Source: Biostraticola tofi
GTDB taxonomy: Bacteria; Pseudomonadota; Gammaproteobacteria; Enterobacterales; Enterobacteriaceae
Direction of reading: 5' to 3'
Assembly: GCF_004343195.1 (NCBI RefSeq)
Contig: NZ_SMCR01000010.1
Span: forward strand, 1 to 64,000
DNA: 64,000 nt
Position 1 is the stretch's first letter; each line of letters begins with the position of its first letter. Below the pieces are notes generated by a model. That model ran no database searches, was not told the DNA's origin, and was given only the letters and a program-made list of their open reading frames with translations. Shown here in pieces: positions 1-7,376 of this stretch. The translations under genes and the position numbers were made by a program.

Positions 1-464
1 ACTTCAATCGCCAGTGCTTCCCGGTTAAAATCATCAACTACGTTAAATAACCTGAATCGTCGCCCGTCGCCCAAGGCATCACTCATAAAATCGACTGACC
101 AACAGTGGTTCATTTTATGTGGAATAACCAACGGCTGTGGGTACCTGTTGGGTAAGCGTTTTTTTCCTTTACGCCGAAAGTTGAGTTTTAACAATCGATA
201 GATCCGGTAAACTCGTTTTGCATTCCACTGTAATCCTGCCTGGCGTAACTTATTGAACATAAGTCCAAAACCATAGGCCGGATACCGATGCGCCAGTTTT
301 TGTAGTGCCTCGACCACAGGCAGGTCCCGTGCTGTGTTCGGGCAATAATGCAACAGGCTTCGACTGATACCGATAATCCGGCACCCGCGTCGTTCGCTGG
401 CCTGATGTTCCGTCATAACATAATGCACCAGTTCACGCTTCTCAGGCACCGTTAAAGTTTTTTT
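1..464 (-). CDS. IS3-family transposase OrfB, partial
   Basis: Encodes the N-terminal half of the DDE integrase-type transposase, expected to be made as an OrfAB fusion by -1 frameshifting. The frame is open from the A7 slip site to the window edge, about 155 codons. It carries the helical HTH_21-type region with a YPAYGFG-like stretch, then the first catalytic aspartate in a WSVDFMSDAL context and the second in a VVDDFNREAL context. The conserved glutamate would lie beyond the left edge. No internal stop was seen, so this copy may be functional if the rest is intact. The exact start is set by the frameshift and is not an initiation codon. Confidence 0.85.
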
Positions 465-718
465 GACACAACATCCTCATTAATTTCATGATCTAAGCTC
501 AGGGATGCGTACATCTGCTTTAATCGGCGATTCTCTTCTTCCAGCTCTTTCATTCGTTTGATATCAGAGGACTCCATGCCGCCGTATTTAGATTTCCAGT
601 TGTAATAGCTGGCCTCCGACACACCGTTTTCGCGGCACACATCCTTCACATGCCGACCACCTTCAACTTCTTTCAGAACCCGCAGGATCTGAGTTTCAGT
701 GAAACGCGCTTTCTTCAT
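452..718 (-). CDS. IS3-family transposase OrfA
   Basis: An 88-residue DNA-binding subunit of an IS3-type transposase. The N-terminal half is a helix-turn-helix (FTETQILRVLKEVEGG ... ENGVSEASYYNWKSKYGG) and the C-terminal half a short leucine-zipper-like coiled coil (MKELEEENRRLKQMYA). The start at 718 is preferred over an upstream ATG at 745 because GGAGG lies six bases before it. The reading frame ends just past an A7 run where slippage would join it to OrfB. It lies between the terminal repeat and orfB as in complete IS3 elements. Confidence 0.9.
   Translation of the reverse strand: MKKARFTETQILRVLKEVEGGRHVKDVCRENGVSEASYYNWKSKYGGMESSDIKRMKELEEENRRLKQMYASLSLDHEINEDVVSKKL
458..464 (-). other. 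Programmed -1 frameshift slip site (A7)
   Basis: A run of seven T on the plus strand, seven A on the coding strand, lies at the orfA/orfB junction a few codons before the orfA stop. IS3-family elements use A-rich slippery runs here to make the OrfAB transposase. The frame change on the two sides of the run is seen directly; slippage itself is inferred. Confidence 0.65.
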
Positions 719-769
719 GATGAGCCTCCGTTGGTTGTATTTCAACCAGAGAACTCCATTACGCGGTAA

Positions 770-792
770 GACTAAATTCAGGGGGGACTACA
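770..792 (-). repeat. IS terminal inverted repeat, right end
   Basis: Starts TGTAGTCCCCCC on the minus strand and ends where the sequence changes to toxin-gene coding sequence. TG at the outer end and the G/C-rich run are typical of this IS group. The matching repeat lies beyond the left edge. Confidence 0.7.
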
Positions 793-794
793 AT

Positions 795-866
795 ATCAGC
801 ATCACGGATATCAAAGCGCGCACGCTGGTGCAGACCAGATTGAGAGAGGTAAAAAATGAACGCTAA
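795..866 (+). pseudogene. Type II toxin (HigB/RelE-like), C-terminal fragment cut by the IS
   Basis: Twenty-four codons remain after the IS end, reading ITDIKARTLVQTRLREVK and ending at a TAA that overlaps the next gene by a few bases. The tail motif of alternating acidic and basic residues followed by RLREVK is typical of the C-terminus of phage-derived Gp49/HigB-like toxins, and the toxin-before-antitoxin order with a short overlap fits HigBA modules. The upstream part has been replaced by the IS, so the toxin cannot be made from this locus unless it resumes beyond the element. Confidence 0.6.
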
Positions 867-1164
867 ACGCATACCGCCAACCAAAACCCATGCCGAAATG
901 GTCTCTGATTGGATGGAGCAACCGGAATTCAAGGCTGAATATGAAAAGCTGGACGGGTAATTCGCCCTGCTTGATGAGCTGTTGGCCGCACGCAAAAAAG
1001 CCGGCCTCACCTAAACGCAAGTCGCTGAGCGAATGGGGACCAAAGCAACGGCGATTACACGGTTGGAAAGCGGTTTAGCCTCCGGTACCCAAGGACCGTC
1101 TTATAACACGCTGAAAAAATATGCCGCTGCGGTAGGGAAAAAACTGCAAATCCGTTTTGTATAA
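856..1164 (+). pseudogene. HigA/XRE-family antitoxin with two in-frame nonsense codons
   Basis: A single frame of 103 codons starts MNAKRIPPTKTHAEMVSDWM and ends at TAA 1162-1164. It has the usual layout of XRE antitoxins paired with Gp49/HigB toxins: a basic N-terminus, then a helix-turn-helix reading GLT-TQVAERMGTKATAITRLES, then a C-terminal LKKYAAAVGKKLQIRFV. Two TAA codons interrupt it, at 958-960 and at 1012-1014. Each can be explained by one substitution (GAA to TAA and CAA to TAA). The frame is otherwise undamaged, so loss is recent. Translation restart after the second stop is possible but would give only the C-terminal half. Confidence 0.8.
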
Positions 1165-1327
1165 TTATTTTTAGCCATCAGCCGTTGCTCAATCCGACTG
1201 TCGGCTAAGACAGAACAGCGGAAGCACAGTTATCCTGACGCTTATGCAGCACGCTTACAGTATCTGTACGTTCCACTGTATATCTCCACAAAAAATGAGA
1301 GCGCTTAACTACTGACCTCTCGGACGA

Positions 1328-2392
1328 TCAAACACCGGAATCAGTCAGTGTTGCTCTCAGGTGAGGAAGGCTCTGCGGATAATTTTGCTGAATAAACTCA
1401 ATCATTTTTTCCCGCACGTGGCAGCGTAAATCCCAGGCAATGGGGGAATTCTGTGCAGTCATCAATAATCTGATCGTCATGGTTTTATCATTAGTATCGG
1501 TAACCTGGAGCACCTGAGTCTGTTGATCCCAGAGTTTAGTTTCACTGAGCACTTTTTCAAAATGCTTACGAAGAGGATCTAATGGCATGGAATAATCAAG
1601 GTAAAGAAAAACCGAGCCTAAAATTTGTGCATTATTACGCGTCCAGTTCTGGAAGGCATTTTCTGTAAAGTATGTAATAGGCAGGACCAGTCGACGCAGG
1701 TCCCAGATACGCACAACAACATAAGTCAGGTTTATCTCCTCAATCCAGCCCCATTCATTTTCAACGACCACCGCATCATCAATTTTTATAGGTTGCGTAA
1801 AGGCTATCTGAATTCCGGCAAACAGGTTGACAAGCGACTTCTGAAGGGCAAACCCGATTATTATTCCGGCAACCCCAGCACCGGCCAGGATTGTAGTGCC
1901 GAATTTTCGAACGCCAGGGAAACTGAGTAGAATCAGACAAAGACAGAATGACACGAGTAGTACGATAGCGACCTTTTTAACATACATTATCTGAGTGCGA
2001 ATTTTACGGGCACGAAGATTATTTGAAAGATTAATGTCATAGTGTATAAAAAGCATATCCTGCGCGACATTAGTCAATCGAATCAAAACGGAGCAAAATG
2101 ATAAAACAATAAATATATTAACGGTTGTTGTAATAAAAGCAACTGAGCCCGGGTGAATGTTAATATAATTAGCCCCTACATTTATTAACAGTAAGGGAAT
2201 GAAAAGAAACATTGATCCACGAAGATGCTTTTCTAGTGATTTGAATAGCTTTCTGTCACGACTCTGCCAGTAGCGGATGAACCGGAGAAGTATAAATCGG
2301 GCCAGAAAACCCAATGCGAATGAGAGCGTGACGAGCAATACAGCAGGCACCCATGATGGAGCACCAGATAACTCACCGAATATCATTGGCAT
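1328..2392 (-). CDS. MscS-family mechanosensitive ion channel
   Basis: A 354-residue inner-membrane protein. Four hydrophobic segments occupy about the first 190 residues. The last is a glycine/alanine-rich pore helix (AGAGVAGIIIGFALQKSLVN) followed by the beta-domain signature with QPIKIDDAVVVE and WGWIEEI. The C-terminal third is the cytoplasmic alpha/beta region. MscS channels open under membrane tension and release solutes during hypo-osmotic shock. It resembles the plant/YnaI-like medium-size members more than the minimal 286-residue MscS. It stands alone, transcribed leftward, with no clear operon partner. Confidence 0.85.
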   Translation of the reverse strand: MPMIFGELSGAPSWVPAVLLVTLSFALGFLARFILLRFIRYWQSRDRKLFKSLEKHLRGSMFLFIPLLLINVGANYINIHPGSVAFITTTVNIFIVLSFCSVLIRLTNVAQDMLFIHYDINLSNNLRARKIRTQIMYVKKVAIVLLVSFCLCLILLSFPGVRKFGTTILAGAGVAGIIIGFALQKSLVNLFAGIQIAFTQPIKIDDAVVVENEWGWIEEINLTYVVVRIWDLRRLVLPITYFTENAFQNWTRNNAQILGSVFLYLDYSMPLDPLRKHFEKVLSETKLWDQQTQVLQVTDTNDKTMTIRLLMTAQNSPIAWDLRCHVREKMIEFIQQNYPQSLPHLRATLTDSGV

Positions 2393-2800
2393 TTTTTTCC
2401 CTTATATTCAATCAACAACCTTTAGTTGTCAGATCAGTAATAAAAATTCATTAACCGTTGTCTGCTCGGTTATCTGCAGATTAATGTTAACGCACATCAG
2501 TTCATAAAAAATATGTTTACCTGACTTTCTTAACACAAAAAAACCTCGAACAGAAGCCGATATTTTTTGACCGGCATCGACGCAACCCACTGTAATTTAT
2601 TATGAAGTTTACTTTACTCAGCCAACCAGCAGGATGTCCGCGCTTAAACCGCACCGGTGTCATCTGCCCATACCGGGCGTTGCTCCTGGGGAAAACGCCG
2701 GTCATTTACGTGCGCAGTTGGCCAAAAATGTCAGCAGTCAGTGGCCGCAACCGTGGGCAATACGGTGTAGGTAGACAGGTTGCGCCAGTCGCTTCAATAC

Positions 2801-2953
2801 AGCAATGACAGCTTTTAGTATGAACTATACCTGCGCGGTAAACCGAAAATTGTTGCGGCAGGCGCTGTGATACGGAAGCTCGCGCCATGGTTCTACATGC
2901 CGGAAAGCGTTCGTAACCGGTCTGGAAGCCACTGCCCGGACCTGGTTCTTGTG
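2801..2953 (+). pseudogene. IS110-like transposase, C-terminal remnant
   Basis: In one frame the sequence reads YELYLRGKPKIVAAGAVIRK. This matches the style of the C-terminal end of IS110-family transposases, where a GKPK motif is followed by a conserved MRKL-type helix. An in-frame TAG precedes it and the frame closes soon afterwards. No rest of the element is seen, so this is only a scrap, and family assignment rests on one short motif. Confidence 0.4.
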
Positions 2954-2995
2954 AGGTGTTCATGTTGATGGCACGATAGCCATGCCGCACCTGAG

Positions 2996-3094
2996 AACAA
3001 TCATCTGCAGCGCTTTGAGCGGGTGCTATCATGGCTTAATCAGGCGTCGCCAGACGTACTGGCCCTGACCGGTGACCTGACGGACGGTAATGGC
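2996..3094 (+). pseudogene. Metallophosphoesterase fragment
   Basis: A short frame reads RFERVLSWLNQASPDVLALT followed directly by GDLTDG. The 'ALTGDLTD' block is the second metal-binding motif of calcineurin-like phosphoesterases such as the cyclic nucleotide phosphodiesterase CpdA. Neither the first motif (DxH) nor the downstream GNHD motif is found in frame around it, so this is a remnant. Confidence 0.4.
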
Positions 3095-3375
3095 ACACTA
3101 AATTTGGCCGCCTCAGATGTGATGTTATCCTCATATCAACCTATTACGGATTTCCGTTGACTCGAATTTAACATAGCTGTGCTTACTATTAGGCATCATC
3201 CACCGCAAATGGCCCCATCACGACATGGCCTCGACAACGCGCCCCGTCGATAACCGCCTCCGCCAGATCACCGCCTGGTACTGTTCAATTGCCATTAAGC
3301 CATTGCGTTTACTATCAAACTTCCGATAATTAACTCCTCTCAAGTAATGAAGCATTGCACCCCCTCCCATGGTTG

Positions 3376-3391
3376 CTGTATATTTACACAG
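3376..3391 (+). promoter_or_regulatory. LexA (SOS) box upstream of the DinI-like gene
   Basis: CTGTATATTTACACAG is a perfect CTG-N10-CAG LexA site with the A/T-rich middle typical of enterobacterial SOS boxes. It ends 20 bases before the start codon, overlapping the expected promoter, so the gene should be repressed by LexA and induced by DNA damage. Confidence 0.85.
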
Positions 3392-3411
3392 TATTTTACT
3401 AAGGGAATAAT

Positions 3412-3654
3412 ATGCAAGTTACACTGATTTATGATAAGAGAAATGTAGGTATGGTAAGGGATGCCTCCAGCCGAATCGAAGCCGAACTGACCAAACGGGT
3501 GCAGCGGGTATTTGCTGATGCCGAGGTAAAGGTCAAGCCGATGCAGCGTAATGGCCTGGACACTGATGCCAGCAAAAGCGATAAGGCCATACTGGCGCGT
3601 ATCGTCGAGGAAATGTTCGATGATGCGGCTGAATGGCTGACGCCGGAGGAGTGA
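3412..3654 (+). CDS. DinI-family SOS modulator
   Basis: An 80-residue protein with the DinI fold pattern: N-terminal beta strand (MQVTLIYDK), an amphipathic helix with SRIEAELTKRVQRVF, a strand VKVKPMQ, then an acidic C-terminal helix ending VEEMFDDAAEWL. DinI family members bind RecA filaments and tune the SOS response; this length (about 80) is normal. The helix ending in DDAAEWL corresponds to the conserved acidic face that mimics DNA. AGGGAATAAT precedes the ATG and a LexA box lies just upstream, so both sequence and control agree. It could equally be a prophage-type paralogue (Tum/ImpC), since an IS and phage-derived toxin genes lie nearby. Confidence 0.85.
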   Translation: MQVTLIYDKRNVGMVRDASSRIEAELTKRVQRVFADAEVKVKPMQRNGLDTDASKSDKAILARIVEEMFDDAAEWLTPEE

Positions 3655-3819
3655 TGCGGCGTTGTGCCTTGCTGCCCCCCTGCCCCGGAGAACCCGGCAG
3701 CACGCTACTTTGGCCAGGGCAGACGGTTAACCCATATTCTCTGTCTGCTGGCCTCCCGATGCCGGATACCGCTCTTGCCTACCTTGCAAAACTCACCTGA
3801 AGATGAAGGAGCATCGTTA

Positions 3820-4455
3820 ATGAAACTTTTTCCATGGCTTATTTTCGGCGGCGCAAGCGGCGTCGGTCGGGCATTGGTCAAGAAAGGCCTGCAGCAGGAG
3901 CGTCCGATGATCGCCTTGGTGCGTAATAGCCGCCAGGCAGAAGAACTGCGTAATTTAGGCCTCACGGTGATCGCTGGCGACGCTCTTGACCCACAAAGCG
4001 TCAGGACCGCCTGCCTGGCTGCCGGTCCACACGCCCGCATTATCTCCACCCTGGGCAGCGCCGAAGCTGACTACACCGGCAACCGACTGATTATTGATAC
4101 CGCCGAGCAGTGCGACCTGAGGCATATGCTGCTGGTGACATCTATCGGCTGCGGCGACAGCTGGCCTTCGTTGTCTGCGCGTGCGCGCCAGGTGTTCGGG
4201 CAGGCGGTACGTGAAAAATCCCTCGCCGAAAGCTGGCTGCAGTCCAGCCGGTTGAACGGGTGTATTCTTCGCCCCGGCGGGCTTAGAGATGGAGCGGCAA
4301 CCGGGCAGAGTATCAGGGTTCAGGGTCAAGCCCACGGAGTGATCACTCGTGAGGATGTGGCTGATCACATTACGCAACTAGTGGATGATGAAGCCGCCTA
4401 TGGTCAGATTTACGCTGTGATTGACCCCGGGCTGACTATGGCCGTCAAGCCATAA
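3820..4455 (+). CDS. NAD(P)-binding (NmrA/SDR-like) protein
   Basis: A 211-residue protein with a Rossmann nucleotide-binding start: beta strand LIFGGASGVGRALVKKGL at residues 7-24, a glycine-rich loop of the atypical SDR kind. Later come VIAGDALDP, a serine-rich block LLVTSIGCGDSW and an ILRPGGLRDG motif, as in NmrA-like and YwnB-like reductases. There is no YxxxK pair in the classical position, so catalytic use is uncertain. The frame is open further upstream to 3664, but the ATG at 3820 has GAAGGAGC before it and places the nucleotide loop at the N-terminus as the family requires. It has no operon partner. Confidence 0.75.
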   Translation: MKLFPWLIFGGASGVGRALVKKGLQQERPMIALVRNSRQAEELRNLGLTVIAGDALDPQSVRTACLAAGPHARIISTLGSAEADYTGNRLIIDTAEQCDLRHMLLVTSIGCGDSWPSLSARARQVFGQAVREKSLAESWLQSSRLNGCILRPGGLRDGAATGQSIRVQGQAHGVITREDVADHITQLVDDEAAYGQIYAVIDPGLTMAVKP

Positions 4456-4922
4456 TCCCCGCTTGTTATCGCGGTGTGATTATCCAGCCCGGCAGGAATA
4501 AGACTGCTTGGGCTAAACAAAGTCATTTCAAGGCCCTCAAGACTCCCTTTCTATTTATTTTAATATTTTCATATAGTTAACTCAATTAAACACTTTTCTC
4601 CTTCGCGAAAATAATGTGACCAATATCGCTTATTTTGATATTCATACTTGTATGGTAGTAACTCGGACGTTACCTTTTATGATATCGGCCGTTAATTCTT
4701 GTATGGCAGCGCAGCAAGTCAGCGTTTATACGGACAGCTAAGCGATAAAAAAAGCCAAAACGTTGAGCTTATATCGCCTGGCCGGGGCGAGACATAGTGG
4801 CATTGAACATTATTGCTGATAGCAGTGGCACACCATGTTTGCGAAGACACGCTCAATAGCTGCCAGCTATCGGCAGTCCGTCTTGAAGATGGCAACCTGT
4901 GGAATTGGTGAGGAAACAGACA
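4456..4922. other. Intergenic region upstream of rspB
   Basis: About 470 bases without a gene. It is A/T-rich from 4550 and holds two copies of CTTGTATGGYAG, listed separately. The region should contain the rspB promoter. No terminator with a clear T-run was found after 4455. Confidence 0.5.
4643..4709 (+). promoter_or_regulatory. Candidate operator repeats of the rspB locus
   Basis: CTTGTATGGTAG (4647-4658) and CTTGTATGGCAG (4698-4709) are direct repeats 51 bases apart, about five helical turns. The first also forms the inverted repeat CATAC-TT-GTATG at 4643-4654. Spacing and position upstream of rspB suit binding by the GntR-type regulator encoded at 8971. The link is inference. Confidence 0.35.
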
Positions 4923-5933
4923 GTGAAAAGTGTAGTAATAAAAAAACCGGGTGAGTTGGTGATTGAAGAACGTGCCCTGCCTGAACCTGGCCTCGGTGAG
5001 GTCAGGGTCAAAATTCGTTATGCCAGCATTTGCGGTTCGGATGTCCACATCTGGCACGGGCATAATCCGTTTGCCCGCTATCCTCGCGTTATCGGCCATG
5101 AGTTTTTTGGCGTGATCGACAAGACCGGCGAGTCAGTCGCTACGGCAAGACTGGGTGAGAGAGTCGCTGTCGATCCAGTGGTCAGCTGCGGCCACTGTTA
5201 TCCCTGCTCGGTGGGCCGGCCGAATGTCTGCAGTGAACTACAGGTCATCGGCGTCCACCGAGACGGCGGATTCAGTGAATATGCCTGTGTTCCGGCGGGC
5301 AATGCCTATCAACTGCCGGAGACCATCCCGGATAAGCTGGCAAGTTTGATCGAGCCCTTTACCATAGCCGCCAATATTACCGCATTCGTTAAACCCACTC
5401 CGCAGGATGTGGCATTGATTTATGGCGCCGGTCCGATGGGCCTGACCGCATTGCAGGTGCTTAAAGGGGTTTATGGCGTTAAACGTATTATCGTGGCAGA
5501 CAGGATTGATGAACGCTTGCTAATGGCGACCGATTCGGGTGCTGATGTGGTGCTGAATAACAGCCAAGTTGCCTTGGCTGAACAACTGCAGGGCGAAAAA
5601 CCGACGCTTATCATTGACGCGGCCTGTCACCCGTCAATCCTGCCTGAGGCAATAGCACTGGCCTCACCCGCCGCGCGCATTGGCCTACTGGGTTTCTCCG
5701 CCGATGCCTGCACTATCACCCAGCAGAGCATGACCAGCAAAGAGATCTCGCTGTTTACCTCCCGGCTGAACAGCAAGCGTTTCCCGGCGGTTATCGACTG
5801 GATGACGCACGGAAAAATCGCGCCTGAAAAGCTGGTCACCCATTACTTCCCGCTGGCCGAGGTAGAACAAGCTATGACGCTGTTCGAAAAAGATCCGCAT
5901 ACCTGCTGCAAAGTGATCCTCAGCATGGAATGA
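4923..5933 (+). CDS. rspB: Zinc-dependent sugar/polyol dehydrogenase RspB
   Basis: A 336-residue medium-chain dehydrogenase that oxidises a sugar alcohol or sugar acid with NAD(P). It has the catalytic zinc cysteine and GHE motif (CGSDVHIWHGHNPF, PRVIGHEFFGVID), the structural zinc cysteines in CGHCYPCSVGRPNVC, and a Rossmann motif GAGPMGLTALQVLKG. Blocks such as VAVDPVVSCGHCYPCS and TLIIDAACHPSILPEA match my memory of E. coli RspB closely. GTG 4923 is chosen because it aligns with the E. coli start and has GAGG upstream; an ATG at 4899 is the alternative. It is followed by an MFS transporter, a mannitol-dehydrogenase family gene and rspR, which is the E. coli neighbourhood, but the rspA dehydratase is absent. 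Confidence 0.88.
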   Translation: MKSVVIKKPGELVIEERALPEPGLGEVRVKIRYASICGSDVHIWHGHNPFARYPRVIGHEFFGVIDKTGESVATARLGERVAVDPVVSCGHCYPCSVGRPNVCSELQVIGVHRDGGFSEYACVPAGNAYQLPETIPDKLASLIEPFTIAANITAFVKPTPQDVALIYGAGPMGLTALQVLKGVYGVKRIIVADRIDERLLMATDSGADVVLNNSQVALAEQLQGEKPTLIIDAACHPSILPEAIALASPAARIGLLGFSADACTITQQSMTSKEISLFTSRLNSKRFPAVIDWMTHGKIAPEKLVTHYFPLAEVEQAMTLFEKDPHTCCKVILSME

Positions 5934-6003
5934 CCTTTTTATACAGACGGTAGCGCCGCCTCTGTTCCCTACACTAATCGGTATTGTGATAGCCGGAGTA
6001 CCT

Positions 6004-7290
6004 ATGATTCGACATCTTCGTTGGACTATCGTTTTTCTGTTATTTCTTGTTTTCATGATCAATTACCTTGATCGGGTGGCTTTATCCATTACGTTGCCGA
6101 TGATCGAGAAAGATCTGCTGATCAATCCCGAACAGTTCGGCATGATTTTCGGCAGCTTTTTCTTTGGCTACGCACTGTTCAACTTTATCGGTGGCCTGGC
6201 GGTAGACAAATACGGTCCCACCTTGGTGCTGGGGCTGGCAGTAGGACTCTGGTCACTGTTTTGCGGATTTACTGCATTGGCGACCGGCTTCTGGTCGATG
6301 CTTATCCTGCGGGTGCTGTTTGGTATGGCCGAAGGGCCGATTTCCGCTTCAGCGAATAAAATGATTAACGGCTGGTTTCCCAAGAAACAGGCAGCTACCG
6401 CCATGGGGTTGCTTAGTGCAGGTTCGCCGCTCGGCGGTGCCGTTGCCGGCCCGATAGTCGGCTATCTGGCCATCGCCTTCGGCTGGCGTCCGGCGTTTAT
6501 GATTATCTGCGTCGTCGGCATGGTTTGGATGGTGGCCTGGTTCTTTATTGCCGCTGATAATCCACTGCGCAGCAAACGCGTCAGTGAAGAAGAGCGTCTG
6601 TTGGTCAACCAACTCAAGCAGGAAACGCATTCTGAAGAAGAAGAGATTTCCAATGCGGCCCATGGGCTCGGCTACTACCTGCGTCAGCCGATTATCCTGG
6701 TAACCGCCTTTGCGTTCTTCTGTTACAACTACATTCTGTTTTTCTTCCTCAGCTGGTTTCCGGCCTATCTGGTCCAGGCCCATAACTTGAACATCAAGGA
6801 GATGAGCCTGACCACAGTTATCCCCTGGATTGTCGGTTTCGTCGGTCTGGCGCTGGGTGGATACATATCCGACAGGATTTTCAACATCACGGGCAAGCTG
6901 CTGCTTTCGCGCAAAATCGTGCTGGTGGTGTCGTTGCTGGCTGCAGCCATCTGTGTGGCGTTCGCCGGTATGGTGAAAAGCGTGGTGCCTGCGGTCGCGC
7001 TGATGTCGGTATCAATCTTCTTTTTATACATTACCGGCGCCATTTACTGGGCCATCATTCAGGATGTGGTTCATAAAAGCCGCATTGGCGCCACCAGCGG
7101 CTTTGTTCATTTGATTGGCAGTGTCTCCGGCATCATTGGCCCGGTAGTCACCGGTTTTATCGTCAAGTATACCGGCAAGTTCGACAGTGCCTTTATCCTG
7201 GCGGGTGTCGTCGCCGCGTTAGGTGCGGTGCTGGTTCTGCTGGTTATCAAATCGCCGAAAAATCACGCCGACCCCATCAAAGTGGCTTGA
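6004..7290 (+). CDS. MFS sugar-acid transporter (YdfJ/ACS-like)
   Basis: A 428-residue inner-membrane permease of the anion:cation symporter type, with about twelve hydrophobic segments. The N-terminal signature MINYLDRVALSITLPMI and the loop NKMINGWFPKKQAATAMGL are typical of hexuronate, galactonate and glucarate transporters. The start at 6004 has GGAG five bases upstream; an in-frame GTG lies at 5986. It sits 70 bases after rspB and 86 before ydfI, and is probably cotranscribed. In E. coli K-12 the gene at this place, ydfJ, is interrupted by prophage insertion by my recollection; here the frame is complete. Substrate is likely a hexonate or hexuronate. Confidence 0.8.
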   Translation: MIRHLRWTIVFLLFLVFMINYLDRVALSITLPMIEKDLLINPEQFGMIFGSFFFGYALFNFIGGLAVDKYGPTLVLGLAVGLWSLFCGFTALATGFWSMLILRVLFGMAEGPISASANKMINGWFPKKQAATAMGLLSAGSPLGGAVAGPIVGYLAIAFGWRPAFMIICVVGMVWMVAWFFIAADNPLRSKRVSEEERLLVNQLKQETHSEEEEISNAAHGLGYYLRQPIILVTAFAFFCYNYILFFFLSWFPAYLVQAHNLNIKEMSLTTVIPWIVGFVGLALGGYISDRIFNITGKLLLSRKIVLVVSLLAAAICVAFAGMVKSVVPAVALMSVSIFFLYITGAIYWAIIQDVVHKSRIGATSGFVHLIGSVSGIIGPVVTGFIVKYTGKFDSAFILAGVVAALGAVLVLLVIKSPKNHADPIKVA

Positions 7291-7376
7291 TGCCGGTCAG
7301 AACATCAGTGATGGTTTTTACTTGATATCTTAATTTCCAGTCCGCCTGACGGCGGACACGCTATATGAGGTAAGTA

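Larger units (their letters stand above)
1..792 (-). mobile_element. Partial IS3-family insertion sequence (IS407-like)
   Basis: A leftward element running off the left edge of the window. It holds an orfA with a helix-turn-helix and the first part of an orfB integrase-type transposase in the -1 frame, the standard IS3 arrangement. Its right end is the terminal repeat reading TGTAGTCCCCCCTGAATTT on the minus strand, ending at 792. Directly beyond that end lies the 3' tail of a toxin gene, so the element sits inside that gene. The other terminus and the target duplication lie outside the window. Group assignment to IS407-like is from the OrfA sequence style and is inference. Confidence 0.9.
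2393..3411. other. Gene-poor stretch with decayed remnants
   Basis: About 1 kb without an intact gene. It contains a probable transposase tail (2801-2953) and a metallophosphoesterase scrap (2996-3094), listed separately. A further open stretch near 2660-2770 reads GENAGHLRAQLAKNVSSQWP in one frame but I do not recognise it. The last 35 bases are the dinI-like promoter with its LexA box. The rest shows nothing I can support. Confidence 0.5.

Noticed and set aside
3664-3819. Upstream extension of the NAD(P)-binding protein frame to 3664
   Set aside because: The extra 52 residues are proline-rich and lack a ribosome site, while ATG 3820 has GAAGGAGC and the expected N-terminal nucleotide loop.
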